Below are positions 8,303-16,248 of a stretch of DNA of 64,000 nt, in pieces (within the stretch, counting starts at the first letter, position 1; each line of letters begins with the position of its first letter). The notes under the pieces were generated by a model. It did no database searches, was not told where the DNA came from, and was given only the letters and a program-made list of their open reading frames with translations. The translations under genes and the position numbers were made by a program. This stretch comes from Mangrovicoccus algicola (GTDB lineage: Bacteria > Pseudomonadota > Alphaproteobacteria > Rhodobacterales > Rhodobacteraceae): NCBI RefSeq assembly GCF_014903745.1, contig NZ_JACVXA010000003.1:62001-126000 (forward strand), given 5' to 3'.

Positions 8303-10717
8303 TCAGCCGCGCAGCACGGCGCCGGTGGCCTTCGCGACCTTCTCGACGATCTTGTCGCTGACCGCCTCGATGTCCTTTTCGGTGAGGGTCCGGTCGACGG
8401 GCTGCAGGCGCACGGTCAGGGCCAGGGACTTCCTGCCCTCGCCCATCTGGGCCTCGGCCTTCGCGCCGGTGAACTCGTCGAAGACCCGCACCGACTGGAT
8501 CAGCGCCTTGTCCGCCCCTGCAGCGGCATTGACTAGGCTCGCCGCCTCGACGGAGGCATCGACGACGAAGGCGAAATCGCGATCGACGGCCTGCAGATCG
8601 TTCAGCACCAGCGCCGGACGCGTCGTCACCGATTTCTTCGGCAGCGGCACCTCGGCAGGCAGCACGGTGAAGGCCAGTGCCGGTCCCTTGAGGCCGAACT
8701 GCTCCAGCACGCGCGGATGCAGCTCGCCGAACAGCGCGATGGTCTTCTTCGGACCCAGGCCGACGCGGCCCGAGCGGCCCGGATGGAACCAGTCGGGCGT
8801 GTCGCGGAAGATCTGCGCCTTCTCGGGCGCGCCGATGGCCGAGAGCACCGCCTCCATGTCCGCCTTGGCGTCATAGACGTCCAGCGCGCGGCGCGCGCCA
8901 TGCGGGTCACGCGGCCCCGACTGGCCGACCAGCAGGCCGGTCACATGGGTGGACTGCTCCTCGGGTTCTCCGCCCGAGAAGGCCGGGCCGACCTCGAACA
9001 GCGCCAGGTCGGCGAAACCGCGCGCCTGGTTGCGCGCCGCGGCCATCAGCAGGCCGGGCAGAAGGTCGGGGCGCATGTGGCCGAGATCGGCGGAGATCGG
9101 GTTCTCCAGCGCACGGGCGGCGTCGCCGCCGCCGAAGCGCTCGGCCGACTTGCCGTCCACGAAACTGTAGGTGACGCATTCGTTGTAGCCCAGCGAGGCC
9201 AGCATCCGCCGCGCCGCCTGCTCGCGCCGCTGCTGCGGGGTCAGGATCGGTTTCGGCACCCCCGCCCGGGCCCGCGCCATCGGGCGGCCCTGGAGCTTGG
9301 TCAGCGAGGCCACCCGCGCGACTTCCTCGACCAGGTCCGCCTCGCCCAGGATGTCCGGACGCCAGGACGGCACGGCGGCCATGTCATCGGCGTCGAGCGC
9401 GAAGCCGAGCGCGGTCAGCGTCGCACGCTGGGTCTCGGGCGCGATCTCCATGCCGACGAGGCTCTGCACGCGCGCGACATCGAGCTTGTAGCTGCGCGCG
9501 ACATCCGGAAGCGCGCCGGCCATGACGACCTCGGAGGCCTCGCCGCCCGCGATCTCCAGGATCATGGCCGTCGCCTCGTCCAGCCCGGAGGGCGTCCAGA
9601 GCGGGTCGATGCCGCGCTCGAACCGGTAGCGCGCGTCGGAATTGATCTTCAGCGCGCGGCCGGTCAGCGCGGTGCGGACCGGGTCGAAATAGGCGGCCTC
9701 GACGAAGACATTGACGGTCTCTCCGGTGCAGCCGGTGCGCAGCCCGCCCATCACGCCGCCGATGCTCTCGGGCCCCTCGGCATCGGAAATCACGGTCATG
9801 CCCGGCTGGAAGGTGTAGGTCTTCTCGTCGAGCCCGGTCAGCGTCTCGCCGCCCTCGGCCCTGTGCACGCGCAGCGACGCGCCGGTGATCTTGTCCGCAT
9901 CGAAGACATGAAGCGGGCGGCAGGCATCGAAGGTGAAGTAATTGGTCACGTCGACGAGAAAGCTGATCGGCCGCAGCCCGATCGCCTTCAGCCGCTGCTG
10001 CAGCCATTCGGGAGACGGCCCGTTCTTCACGCCGCGGATCATCCGCCCGTAGAAGACCGGCGCCTGCCCGGCCGTGTCGGCGTCGATGGAAACGCTGACC
10101 GGACAGGGGAACGCTGCCTCGACCGGCCGCGGGGCGGCGGTCTTCAGCGTGCCCAGGCCGCGCGCGGCCAGGTCGCGGGCGATGCCGCGCACGCCGAGCG
10201 CATCGGGACGGTTCGGGGTGATGGCGATCTCGATCACCGGGTCGACCTTGGCGGGGTCATGCGCCGCCAGCCAGTCGGGGAAGCTCTGGCCGACCTCGCC
10301 GGAGGGCAGCTCGATGATGCCGTCATGGTCCTCGCCCAGTTCCAGCTCGCGCATCGAGCACATCATGCCGAAGCTTTCCTGGCCGCGGATCACGCCCTTC
10401 TGGATGGTGATGTCGATGCCCGGGACATAGGTGCCGGGGCTGGCCACGACGACGGTGATGCCCTCGCGCGCATTGGGCGCGCCGCAGACGATCTGGGTCG
10501 GCCCTCCGGCCGTCTCCACCTGGCAGACGCGCAGCTTGTCGGCATCGGGATGCTTCTCGGCCGCAACGACCTTGCCCAGGGCAAACCCCGCGAGCTTCTC
10601 CGCCGGATTCGAGATCTCCTCGACCTCGAGGCCCAGATCGGTCAGGGCATAGGCGATCTCGTCCAGAGATGCCGCGGTGTCGAGATGTTCCTTGAGCCAG
10701 GACAGAGTGAACTTCAT
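8303..10717 (-). CDS. pheT: Phenylalanine--tRNA ligase beta subunit
   Basis: Charges tRNA-Phe as an alpha2-beta2 enzyme with PheS in the cytoplasm. The 804 residues show the family order: N-terminal MKFTLSWLKEHLDT, EMAP-type tRNA-binding domain (about 40-150), B3/B4 editing domain (about 210-380), B5 (about 400-470), and the C-terminal FDX-ACB anticodon-binding domain (about 710-804). GAGGGG precedes the ATG. pheS is not adjacent; the upstream neighbour on the same strand is folE2/trkH, so pheT is separated from its partner here. Confidence 0.97.
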   Translation of the reverse strand: MKFTLSWLKEHLDTAASLDEIAYALTDLGLEVEEISNPAEKLAGFALGKVVAAEKHPDADKLRVCQVETAGGPTQIVCGAPNAREGITVVVASPGTYVPGIDITIQKGVIRGQESFGMMCSMRELELGEDHDGIIELPSGEVGQSFPDWLAAHDPAKVDPVIEIAITPNRPDALGVRGIARDLAARGLGTLKTAAPRPVEAAFPCPVSVSIDADTAGQAPVFYGRMIRGVKNGPSPEWLQQRLKAIGLRPISFLVDVTNYFTFDACRPLHVFDADKITGASLRVHRAEGGETLTGLDEKTYTFQPGMTVISDAEGPESIGGVMGGLRTGCTGETVNVFVEAAYFDPVRTALTGRALKINSDARYRFERGIDPLWTPSGLDEATAMILEIAGGEASEVVMAGALPDVARSYKLDVARVQSLVGMEIAPETQRATLTALGFALDADDMAAVPSWRPDILGEADLVEEVARVASLTKLQGRPMARARAGVPKPILTPQQRREQAARRMLASLGYNECVTYSFVDGKSAERFGGGDAARALENPISADLGHMRPDLLPGLLMAAARNQARGFADLALFEVGPAFSGGEPEEQSTHVTGLLVGQSGPRDPHGARRALDVYDAKADMEAVLSAIGAPEKAQIFRDTPDWFHPGRSGRVGLGPKKTIALFGELHPRVLEQFGLKGPALAFTVLPAEVPLPKKSVTTRPALVLNDLQAVDRDFAFVVDASVEAASLVNAAAGADKALIQSVRVFDEFTGAKAEAQMGEGRKSLALTVRLQPVDRTLTEKDIEAVSDKIVEKVAKATGAVLRG

Positions 10718-10785
10718 GGTTTTCCCCTCACGGTCTTGGCCCGCCTCCTAGCCGTCCCGGACCGGAAAGGGAAGTGGCCGCGGGC

Positions 10786-12231
10786 TCAGGCGCGCCAGAA
10801 CTGGAAGGTCAGGATGGTGAAGACCACCATCACCTCCAGCCGCCCCACCAGCATCCCCAGCGCCAGCATCCACTTGGCCAGGTCGTTGAGCCCGGCAAAA
10901 TTCCCCGCGGGCCCCACCTGGTCGCCGAGGCCGGGGCCGACATTGGCCAGCGCCGTCGCCGCAGAGGACAGCGCGGTGATGAAATCCAGCCCCGTCAGCG
11001 TCAGCGCCACCGACAGCACGCCGATGGACAGGATGAACATCACGAAGAAGGCCATCACCGAGGCCAGCGTGTCGTCATCCACCGGCCGCCCCTCGAAGCG
11101 GGTGACGAAGATCCCCGAGGGCGAGTGGATGCGCTTGATCTGCGTGATGATGGCGGCGAACAGGATCTGGTAGCGGAAGATCTTGATCGAGCAGGCGGTC
11201 GAGCCCGCGCAGCCCCCGATCAGCCCGGCGAAGAAGAAGAAGCCGACCGCGAAGGGCCCCCATTTCATGTAGTCGGTATTGGCGTATCCCGTCCCGGTCA
11301 TGATCGAGGAGGTGTTGAAGAACGCCTCGCGGAACCCTTCCTCGCCGCCCATGCCGATATGCTCGACATAGAGGAACAGCACCAGCGTCACCACCGCGAA
11401 GGTGCCCAGGAAGGCGCGGACCTGGCTGTCGCGGAACATCGGCTGCGGCCCCTGGTGGACCAGCTGCACGAAACGCACGAACGGCAGCGCCGCCAGCAGC
11501 ATGTAGACCCCGCAGGCATAGGTCTCGGGGGCGTTGAACTGGCCGAAGGAGGCATCGTAATTGGCGAAGCCGCCGGTCGAGATCGTGGTCATCGCGTGCA
11601 CGATCGCGTCGAAGCCCGACATGCCGAGCGCGAAGAAGGTGATCGCGCAGCCCACGGTCAGCGCGACATACATGAAGGAGATGCGCGCGGCGATCTCGGC
11701 GGCGCGCGGCAGGATCTTTCCCATCGTCTCGAAGGCCTCGGAGCGGAAGATCTGCATGCCGCCGATCTTCAGTTCCGGCAGGAACACCATGGCCACGACG
11801 ATGATCCCGATGCCGCCGAACCATTGCAGCATCCCGCGCCACAGGAGCAGCCCCTTGGGCAGGTGGTCGAGCCCGGTGAAGACCGTCGATCCGGTGGTGG
11901 TCATGCCCGACATCGCCTCGAAGAAGGCATCGACCACCCGCGCATCCGTCGCCCCGAAGATGAAGGGCAGCGATCCCGCCGCAGGCAGCGCCACCCAGAC
12001 CAGCGTCGTCAGAAGGAAGGTCTGCTGCAGCGTCAGCCCGGCCCCCGCCCTGGAGGCGCAGCTCAGCGCGGTCAGCCCGCCGACCAGCCCGGCCAGAACG
12101 CCGCTGAGCAGGAAGGCGGGCCAGTGGCCGTTGCCATAGGCCAGGTCCACGGCAAGCGGCACGGACATGGTCGCGCCCAGCACGGCGACGAGCAGGCCGA
12201 TCACATAGGCGACGGGGCGCATATCAATCAT
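10786..12231 (-). CDS. trkH: Trk-type potassium uptake membrane protein TrkH
   Basis: Pore-forming subunit for K+ uptake, 481 residues, with the four M1-P-M2 repeats of the TrkH/KtrB family and strongly hydrophobic throughout. Selectivity-filter-like segments include TTTGSTVFTG (about residue 113), STGGFANYD and MTGTGYANTD. Start chosen at ATG 12231 (MIDMRPVAYVIG), as the upstream extension is not conserved-looking. It would normally work with TrkA, which is not in this window. It supports osmotic adaptation together with the ectoine and trehalose genes. Confidence 0.93.
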   Translation of the reverse strand: MIDMRPVAYVIGLLVAVLGATMSVPLAVDLAYGNGHWPAFLLSGVLAGLVGGLTALSCASRAGAGLTLQQTFLLTTLVWVALPAAGSLPFIFGATDARVVDAFFEAMSGMTTTGSTVFTGLDHLPKGLLLWRGMLQWFGGIGIIVVAMVFLPELKIGGMQIFRSEAFETMGKILPRAAEIAARISFMYVALTVGCAITFFALGMSGFDAIVHAMTTISTGGFANYDASFGQFNAPETYACGVYMLLAALPFVRFVQLVHQGPQPMFRDSQVRAFLGTFAVVTLVLFLYVEHIGMGGEEGFREAFFNTSSIMTGTGYANTDYMKWGPFAVGFFFFAGLIGGCAGSTACSIKIFRYQILFAAIITQIKRIHSPSGIFVTRFEGRPVDDDTLASVMAFFVMFILSIGVLSVALTLTGLDFITALSSAATALANVGPGLGDQVGPAGNFAGLNDLAKWMLALGMLVGRLEVMVVFTILTFQFWRA

Positions 12232-12348
12232 GTGCCTGCGATGGCCCGCGCCCCGCGCCCTGTCAAGCATCGCGGCGCCGTCGCGCCCCGGCTGTGGCCC
12301 CGGCGCGGCAGCCCCGCTCAGCAGGGCCGCCCCGCCGCGGCGTCCGGC

Positions 12349-13449
12349 TCAGCCGCCATGGATCAGCGACCCGAAAAGCCGCGGCTCCAGCGACGGCTGG
12401 GCAAAGGTCGAGCCCTCGGTCAGCACCGAGACGGCATCATGGCTGTGCAGGCTTTCCTGGTGGCTGGCCACGACGCGGAAATCGCCGATCCTGGGCTCGG
12501 CCAGCAGGCGCTCGGCAAAGCAGCGCGCGGCATCCTCGACGAAGATCGGGTTGGCCGCGTTCAGCTCGGCGAAGGCCTGTTCGTCCTCGCGCTTGACCAT
12601 CACCTGCGTCTCGGTCGGCACCGCCAGCCGGCACAGCTCGATCAGGTCCTCGAACCACAGAACGCCCGCGTCATCGTCCAGCACCACCGAGATCCGCGCC
12701 ACCGAGCGCTGCGAATGCGGCGTGGCCAGCTGCCCGCGCTCGCGCCGTGCATGTTCGCTGAGTTCCAGCGAACAGGGGCAGGTGGAGGAATAGACATAGT
12801 CGAGATGGACGATCTTCTGCCGCACCCCGTCCTGCTCGGCCACTTCCAGGGCGATGTCGTAATACTGCCAGCCCGACAGGCCCGAGCGCAGGCTCTGCAT
12901 CTGCATCGGGAAGCTCAGCCGCATCTGGATGCGCGCGTCGAAACTGTCGAGATCGGCCTTGTAGCTGTCCAGCACCGCCTCGATCACCTCGATCGAGAAG
13001 GCCTCTTCGGCGCGCTTGTAGAAGCTGCGCATGATCCGCGACATGTTGATGCCCTTCTTGTCCGCCTCCAGGCTGACCGTGCCGGTCACCGAGGTTTCCA
13101 GAAGCATCTCGCCGGAATCGCGCGTGCGGAACCGGATCGGCAGGCGGAAATTCGAGATCCCCACATGCTGGATGCGCGCCGCCGCCCCGCGGATCAGGCT
13201 GGCAGGCCCGTTCTGCAGGTCCGGCAGGGTCGCGCGATAGGCTTCGTCGACCAGAAGGGCCTCCGGAAATTCGCGCGACAGGTCGGGATAGCTGTTCGCC
13301 GGCCCCAGGACCAGACGCATCACCGCCGGGTCCAGCCGCTCGATCTCGGCAAGGCTGGCCTCTCCGGCCCAGCGGCGCAGCACCGCCAGCGCCTTGGCGG
13401 CGTCTTCGCGCGTCGGATCGGTTTCGGGGCTGGGCGCGTGGATATTCAT
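12349..13449 (-). CDS. folE2: GTP cyclohydrolase FolE2 (type IB)
   Basis: Converts GTP to 7,8-dihydroneopterin triphosphate, the first step of folate and queuosine-type precursor synthesis. It is the metal-flexible alternative to FolE. The 366-residue protein carries KGINMSR (about 132-138), STCPCS with the catalytic Cys region at 224-226, and TPHSQRS with His245. Start ATG 13449 is preceded by a close GGAGGT. It sits upstream of trkH on the same strand with a gap of about 115 bases, so co-transcription is possible but not certain. Confidence 0.93.
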   Translation of the reverse strand: MNIHAPSPETDPTREDAAKALAVLRRWAGEASLAEIERLDPAVMRLVLGPANSYPDLSREFPEALLVDEAYRATLPDLQNGPASLIRGAAARIQHVGISNFRLPIRFRTRDSGEMLLETSVTGTVSLEADKKGINMSRIMRSFYKRAEEAFSIEVIEAVLDSYKADLDSFDARIQMRLSFPMQMQSLRSGLSGWQYYDIALEVAEQDGVRQKIVHLDYVYSSTCPCSLELSEHARRERGQLATPHSQRSVARISVVLDDDAGVLWFEDLIELCRLAVPTETQVMVKREDEQAFAELNAANPIFVEDAARCFAERLLAEPRIGDFRVVASHQESLHSHDAVSVLTEGSTFAQPSLEPRLFGSLIHGG

Positions 13450-13645
13450 GACCTCCGGTCTCCGCTGGTAAGGCTCAGGGCCCTTATGTGGGCCGGGGGG
13501 AAACAGTTGTCCAGAGAAGACTGCTGACCTCGCGGCATGTTGCATCCTGAACGCAGCGGCGGCGGCGGCCCCGCCGGCCTTGTTCCTGCCGCCGTCCTGG
13601 CCCAGACTGGCCGCGTTCGGGTGCAGGGTGACGGGGGTGCGGCAC

Positions 13646-14416
13646 ATGGCGGGACAGGCGCTGGCGCAGATCGCCGCGCGGCTGGGCACGGCCCCCGCGC
13701 GGCTGGATTACCTGGTCAATCCCGACCCCGCGCGACGCATCGCATATATCGAGACGCCCAAGGTCGGCTGCACCGCCATCAAGGCCTTCCTGCAGGATCG
13801 CGCCGCCCCGCCCCCCGGTCCCGGCACCGCGCGCGACGTGCATGACCGCGCCGCCTCGCCGCTGCCGCGGCTCTCGGCGCTGCCGCCCGCGACCCGGCGC
13901 GCGGTGCTGTCGGGGCGCTGGCGGAGGTTCTCCTTCACGCGCAACCCCTATGCGCGGCTGCTGTCGGGCTATCTCGACAAGATCGTCACCAATGACTGGG
14001 AACGCGCCCGCCACCTGCCGCGGCTGGGCTTTGCCACCGATGCGCGGATTTCCCTGGCCACTTTCCTCGAGGCGCTGGAGGAGGTGCCGCCGCCCCGGCG
14101 CGACATCCATTTCGCGGCGCAATCGGAGCTGCTGATGACCGGGCGGGTGGACTACGACTTCCTCGGCGCCTTCGAAACCTTCGCCGCGGATTTCGCCGCA
14201 ATGCGGCGGCGCTATTACGGCGAGACGGGCGGCGACAGCTACGAAACCGTCGGACGGCGCCATGCCACCGGCGCGGCGCAGAAGCTTGCCGCCCATTTCG
14301 GCCCGCGGGAGATCGCCCTGGCGGCGCGGATCTACGCGGCGGATTTCGCCGCGCTCGGCTATTGCGAGGATCCGGGCCGCGCGCTGGAGCCGCCGGTCCG
14401 CCCCTGCACGCCCTGA
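13646..14416 (+). CDS. Sulfotransferase family 2 domain protein
   Basis: Probable PAPS-dependent sulfotransferase of about 256 residues. IETPKVGCTAIKAFLQ (about residue 35) resembles the 5'-phosphosulfate loop, and RRFSFTRNPYARLLSGYLDK the 3'-phosphate site of carbohydrate sulfotransferases (Sulfotransfer_2). ATG 13646 is preferred; an upstream TTG at 13580 adds 22 residues of low likelihood. The acceptor is unknown. Its last 58 bases overlap the convergent GNAT gene. Confidence 0.75.
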   Translation: MAGQALAQIAARLGTAPARLDYLVNPDPARRIAYIETPKVGCTAIKAFLQDRAAPPPGPGTARDVHDRAASPLPRLSALPPATRRAVLSGRWRRFSFTRNPYARLLSGYLDKIVTNDWERARHLPRLGFATDARISLATFLEALEEVPPPRRDIHFAAQSELLMTGRVDYDFLGAFETFAADFAAMRRRYYGETGGDSYETVGRRHATGAAQKLAAHFGPREIALAARIYAADFAALGYCEDPGRALEPPVRPCTP

Positions 14417-14889
14417 ACCGGAAGCTCCAGCCGCAGCGTCATCACGGTGAAGCCCAGCATCACTCCGCCCCGCGCCGCCTCGGCCGCCGCCCCCGCCTGC
14501 CAGCCCAGATGCGCGAAGACCGGGCGCGAGACATGGCTGGCATGGGCGGTCAGCATCCGCGTCCCCGCGGCGCGCGCCTCGGCGACCAGCCGGTCATGGA
14601 GGCGGCGCGCATGGCCCCGGCCGCCATGGTCGGGATGCACGAAGAGCAGGTCGAAACAGGCATCCTTCAGCCCGGCGAAGGCGACCGCCTGCCCGCGGTC
14701 CTCGATGATGCGGATATCGGTATCGGCCAGCTTGGCCCGCCAGCGGCCGGGATCGGGGGCGGGACCGGCCCAGGCCAGGCGCTGCGCGGGCGAATAGGCC
14801 TCCCGCGCGCCACGCAGCACGCAGGCCCGGAAGACCCGCGCCAGGGCATCGGCATCGCCTGCCCCGCCCCGGCGCAGGGTCGCGGTCAC
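14359..14889 (-). CDS. GNAT family N-acetyltransferase
   Basis: Acyltransferase of 176 residues with the acetyl-CoA loop VHPDHGGRGHARRLHDRL (about residues 84-101). It starts with GTG, which overlaps the metZ stop in a GTGA, so it is translationally coupled to metZ. Its substrate is unknown. The C-terminal tail, about 25 residues, is low-complexity and runs antisense through the end of the sulfotransferase gene. The true end could still be as given because no earlier stop exists. Confidence 0.8.
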   Translation of the reverse strand: MTATLRRGGAGDADALARVFRACVLRGAREAYSPAQRLAWAGPAPDPGRWRAKLADTDIRIIEDRGQAVAFAGLKDACFDLLFVHPDHGGRGHARRLHDRLVAEARAAGTRMLTAHASHVSRPVFAHLGWQAGAAAEAARGGVMLGFTVMTLRLELPVQGVQGRTGGSSARPGSSQ

Positions 14890-16091
14890 GCCCGTTCCAG
14901 CGCCGCCATCAGATCCGCCGCCAGATCCGCCGGATCCTCAAGCCCGCAGGAGATCCGCACCAGGCCGGGGGTGATGCCCAGCTCGGCCTTCTGCGCGTCG
15001 GGCAGCCGCGAATGGGTGGTGGTGGCAGGATGGGTGACGATGGATTTCGCATCGCCCAGGTTGTTGGAGATGACGAAGACCTCCAGCGCGTTCAGCACCC
15101 GGAAGGCCGCCTCCTGACCGCCCCGGATCTCGATGGCCAGCATGGTGCCCGGCCGGCTCATCTGCGATTTCGCCAGGGCGTGCTGGGGATGGGAGGCGAG
15201 CCCCGGAAAGATCACCTTCTCCAGCTTGGGATGCCCCTCCAGCGCCAGGGCCAGCGCCTCGGCGGCATCCGCCTGCGCGTCGCAGCGCAGCGCCATCGTC
15301 TCCAGCCCCTTGAGCAGAACCCAGGCATTGAAGGGCGACATCGAGCCGCCGGTATGCTTCATGTAGGGTTCCAGCGTGCCGCGGATGAACTCCTTCGTGC
15401 CCAGCACGATGCCGCCCAGCACCCGGCCCTGCCCGTCCATGTGCTTGGTCGCGGAATAGATCACGACATCGGCGCCCAGCTCCAGCGACCGCTGGAAGAC
15501 CGGCGTGGCGAAGACGTTGTCGACCAGCACCAGCGCGCCGTTTTCATGCGCGATCGCCGAGATGGCGCGCAGGTCCGCGACCTCCAGCGTCGGGTTGGAG
15601 ATCGCCTCGAGGAAGACCGCCTTGGTGTCGGGGCGCACCGCCCTGCGCCAGGCGTCCAGATCGGTGCCGTCGACGAAAGTGACCTCCACCCCGTAGCGTG
15701 CCAGGATGGTCTCCACCACGTAGAGGCAGGAGCCGAACAGCGCCTTGGCCGACACGATGTGGTCGCCCGCCTGCAGCATCGATGTCAGCGCGCCGGACAC
15801 GGCCGCCATGCCGGAGGCGCAGGCAAAGGCATCCTCCGCCCCTTCCAGAAGCGCCGCGCGCTCCTCGAACATGGCCACGGTGGGGTTGCCGTAGCGGGCA
15901 TAGATGAACTCGTCGGGGCCGACCTGCTTGAACCGCGCCTCGGCCTGCTCGGCCGTGTCGTAGACGAAGCCCTGGGTCAGGAAGATCGACTCGCTGACCT
16001 CGCCCCACTGGCTGCGGCGCGTGCCGCCATGGACCAGCTTGGTGCGCGGCTGCCAGCCGGCCTTGCCGGATTGTCTCTGATCGTCGGCCAT
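14886..16091 (-). CDS. metZ: O-succinylhomoserine sulfhydrylase
   Basis: PLP enzyme making homocysteine directly from O-succinylhomoserine and sulfide in methionine synthesis. The 401 residues follow the Cys/Met-metabolism fold: YARYGNPT (64-71), SGMAAVSG (93-100) and the lysine in SATKHMDGQGRVLGG (K216). AGAGGAGAC lies upstream of the ATG. It could instead be a cystathionine gamma-synthase or acetylhomoserine enzyme, but the sequence is of MetZ type, common in alphaproteobacteria. Confidence 0.9.
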   Translation of the reverse strand: MADDQRQSGKAGWQPRTKLVHGGTRRSQWGEVSESIFLTQGFVYDTAEQAEARFKQVGPDEFIYARYGNPTVAMFEERAALLEGAEDAFACASGMAAVSGALTSMLQAGDHIVSAKALFGSCLYVVETILARYGVEVTFVDGTDLDAWRRAVRPDTKAVFLEAISNPTLEVADLRAISAIAHENGALVLVDNVFATPVFQRSLELGADVVIYSATKHMDGQGRVLGGIVLGTKEFIRGTLEPYMKHTGGSMSPFNAWVLLKGLETMALRCDAQADAAEALALALEGHPKLEKVIFPGLASHPQHALAKSQMSRPGTMLAIEIRGGQEAAFRVLNALEVFVISNNLGDAKSIVTHPATTTHSRLPDAQKAELGITPGLVRISCGLEDPADLAADLMAALERA

Positions 16092-16110
16092 CGCGTGTCT
16101 CCTCTTGGCT

Positions 16111-16144
16111 GCCCGGGGCCTTCGGGCTCGGCGGCTCGGCCGCC
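16111..16144 (-). promoter_or_regulatory. Two tandem hairpins in the metZ leader
   Basis: GCCCG (16111-16115) pairs with CGGGC (16123-16127), and GGCGGC (16130-16135) pairs perfectly with GCCGCC (16139-16144). They lie 20-50 bases upstream of metZ. Methionine genes in this group are often controlled by SAM riboswitches, but I cannot match a known SAM-II or SAM/SAH consensus here, so function is open. Confidence 0.3.
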
Positions 16145-16248
16145 CGGAGCATGCGGGCAGGGCGGGGCCTGCCGGGACGGCACGCGGCGCGGACCGGATC
16201 CGGCCCCGCTTCCCGGCTGAGGCTGACTAGGGAATATCCCCGCGGGTT

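Noticed and set aside
8717-13527. Two long plus-strand open frames opposite pheT, trkH and folE2
   Set aside because: They mirror conserved genes and show repetitive Arg/Gly/His composition without motifs.
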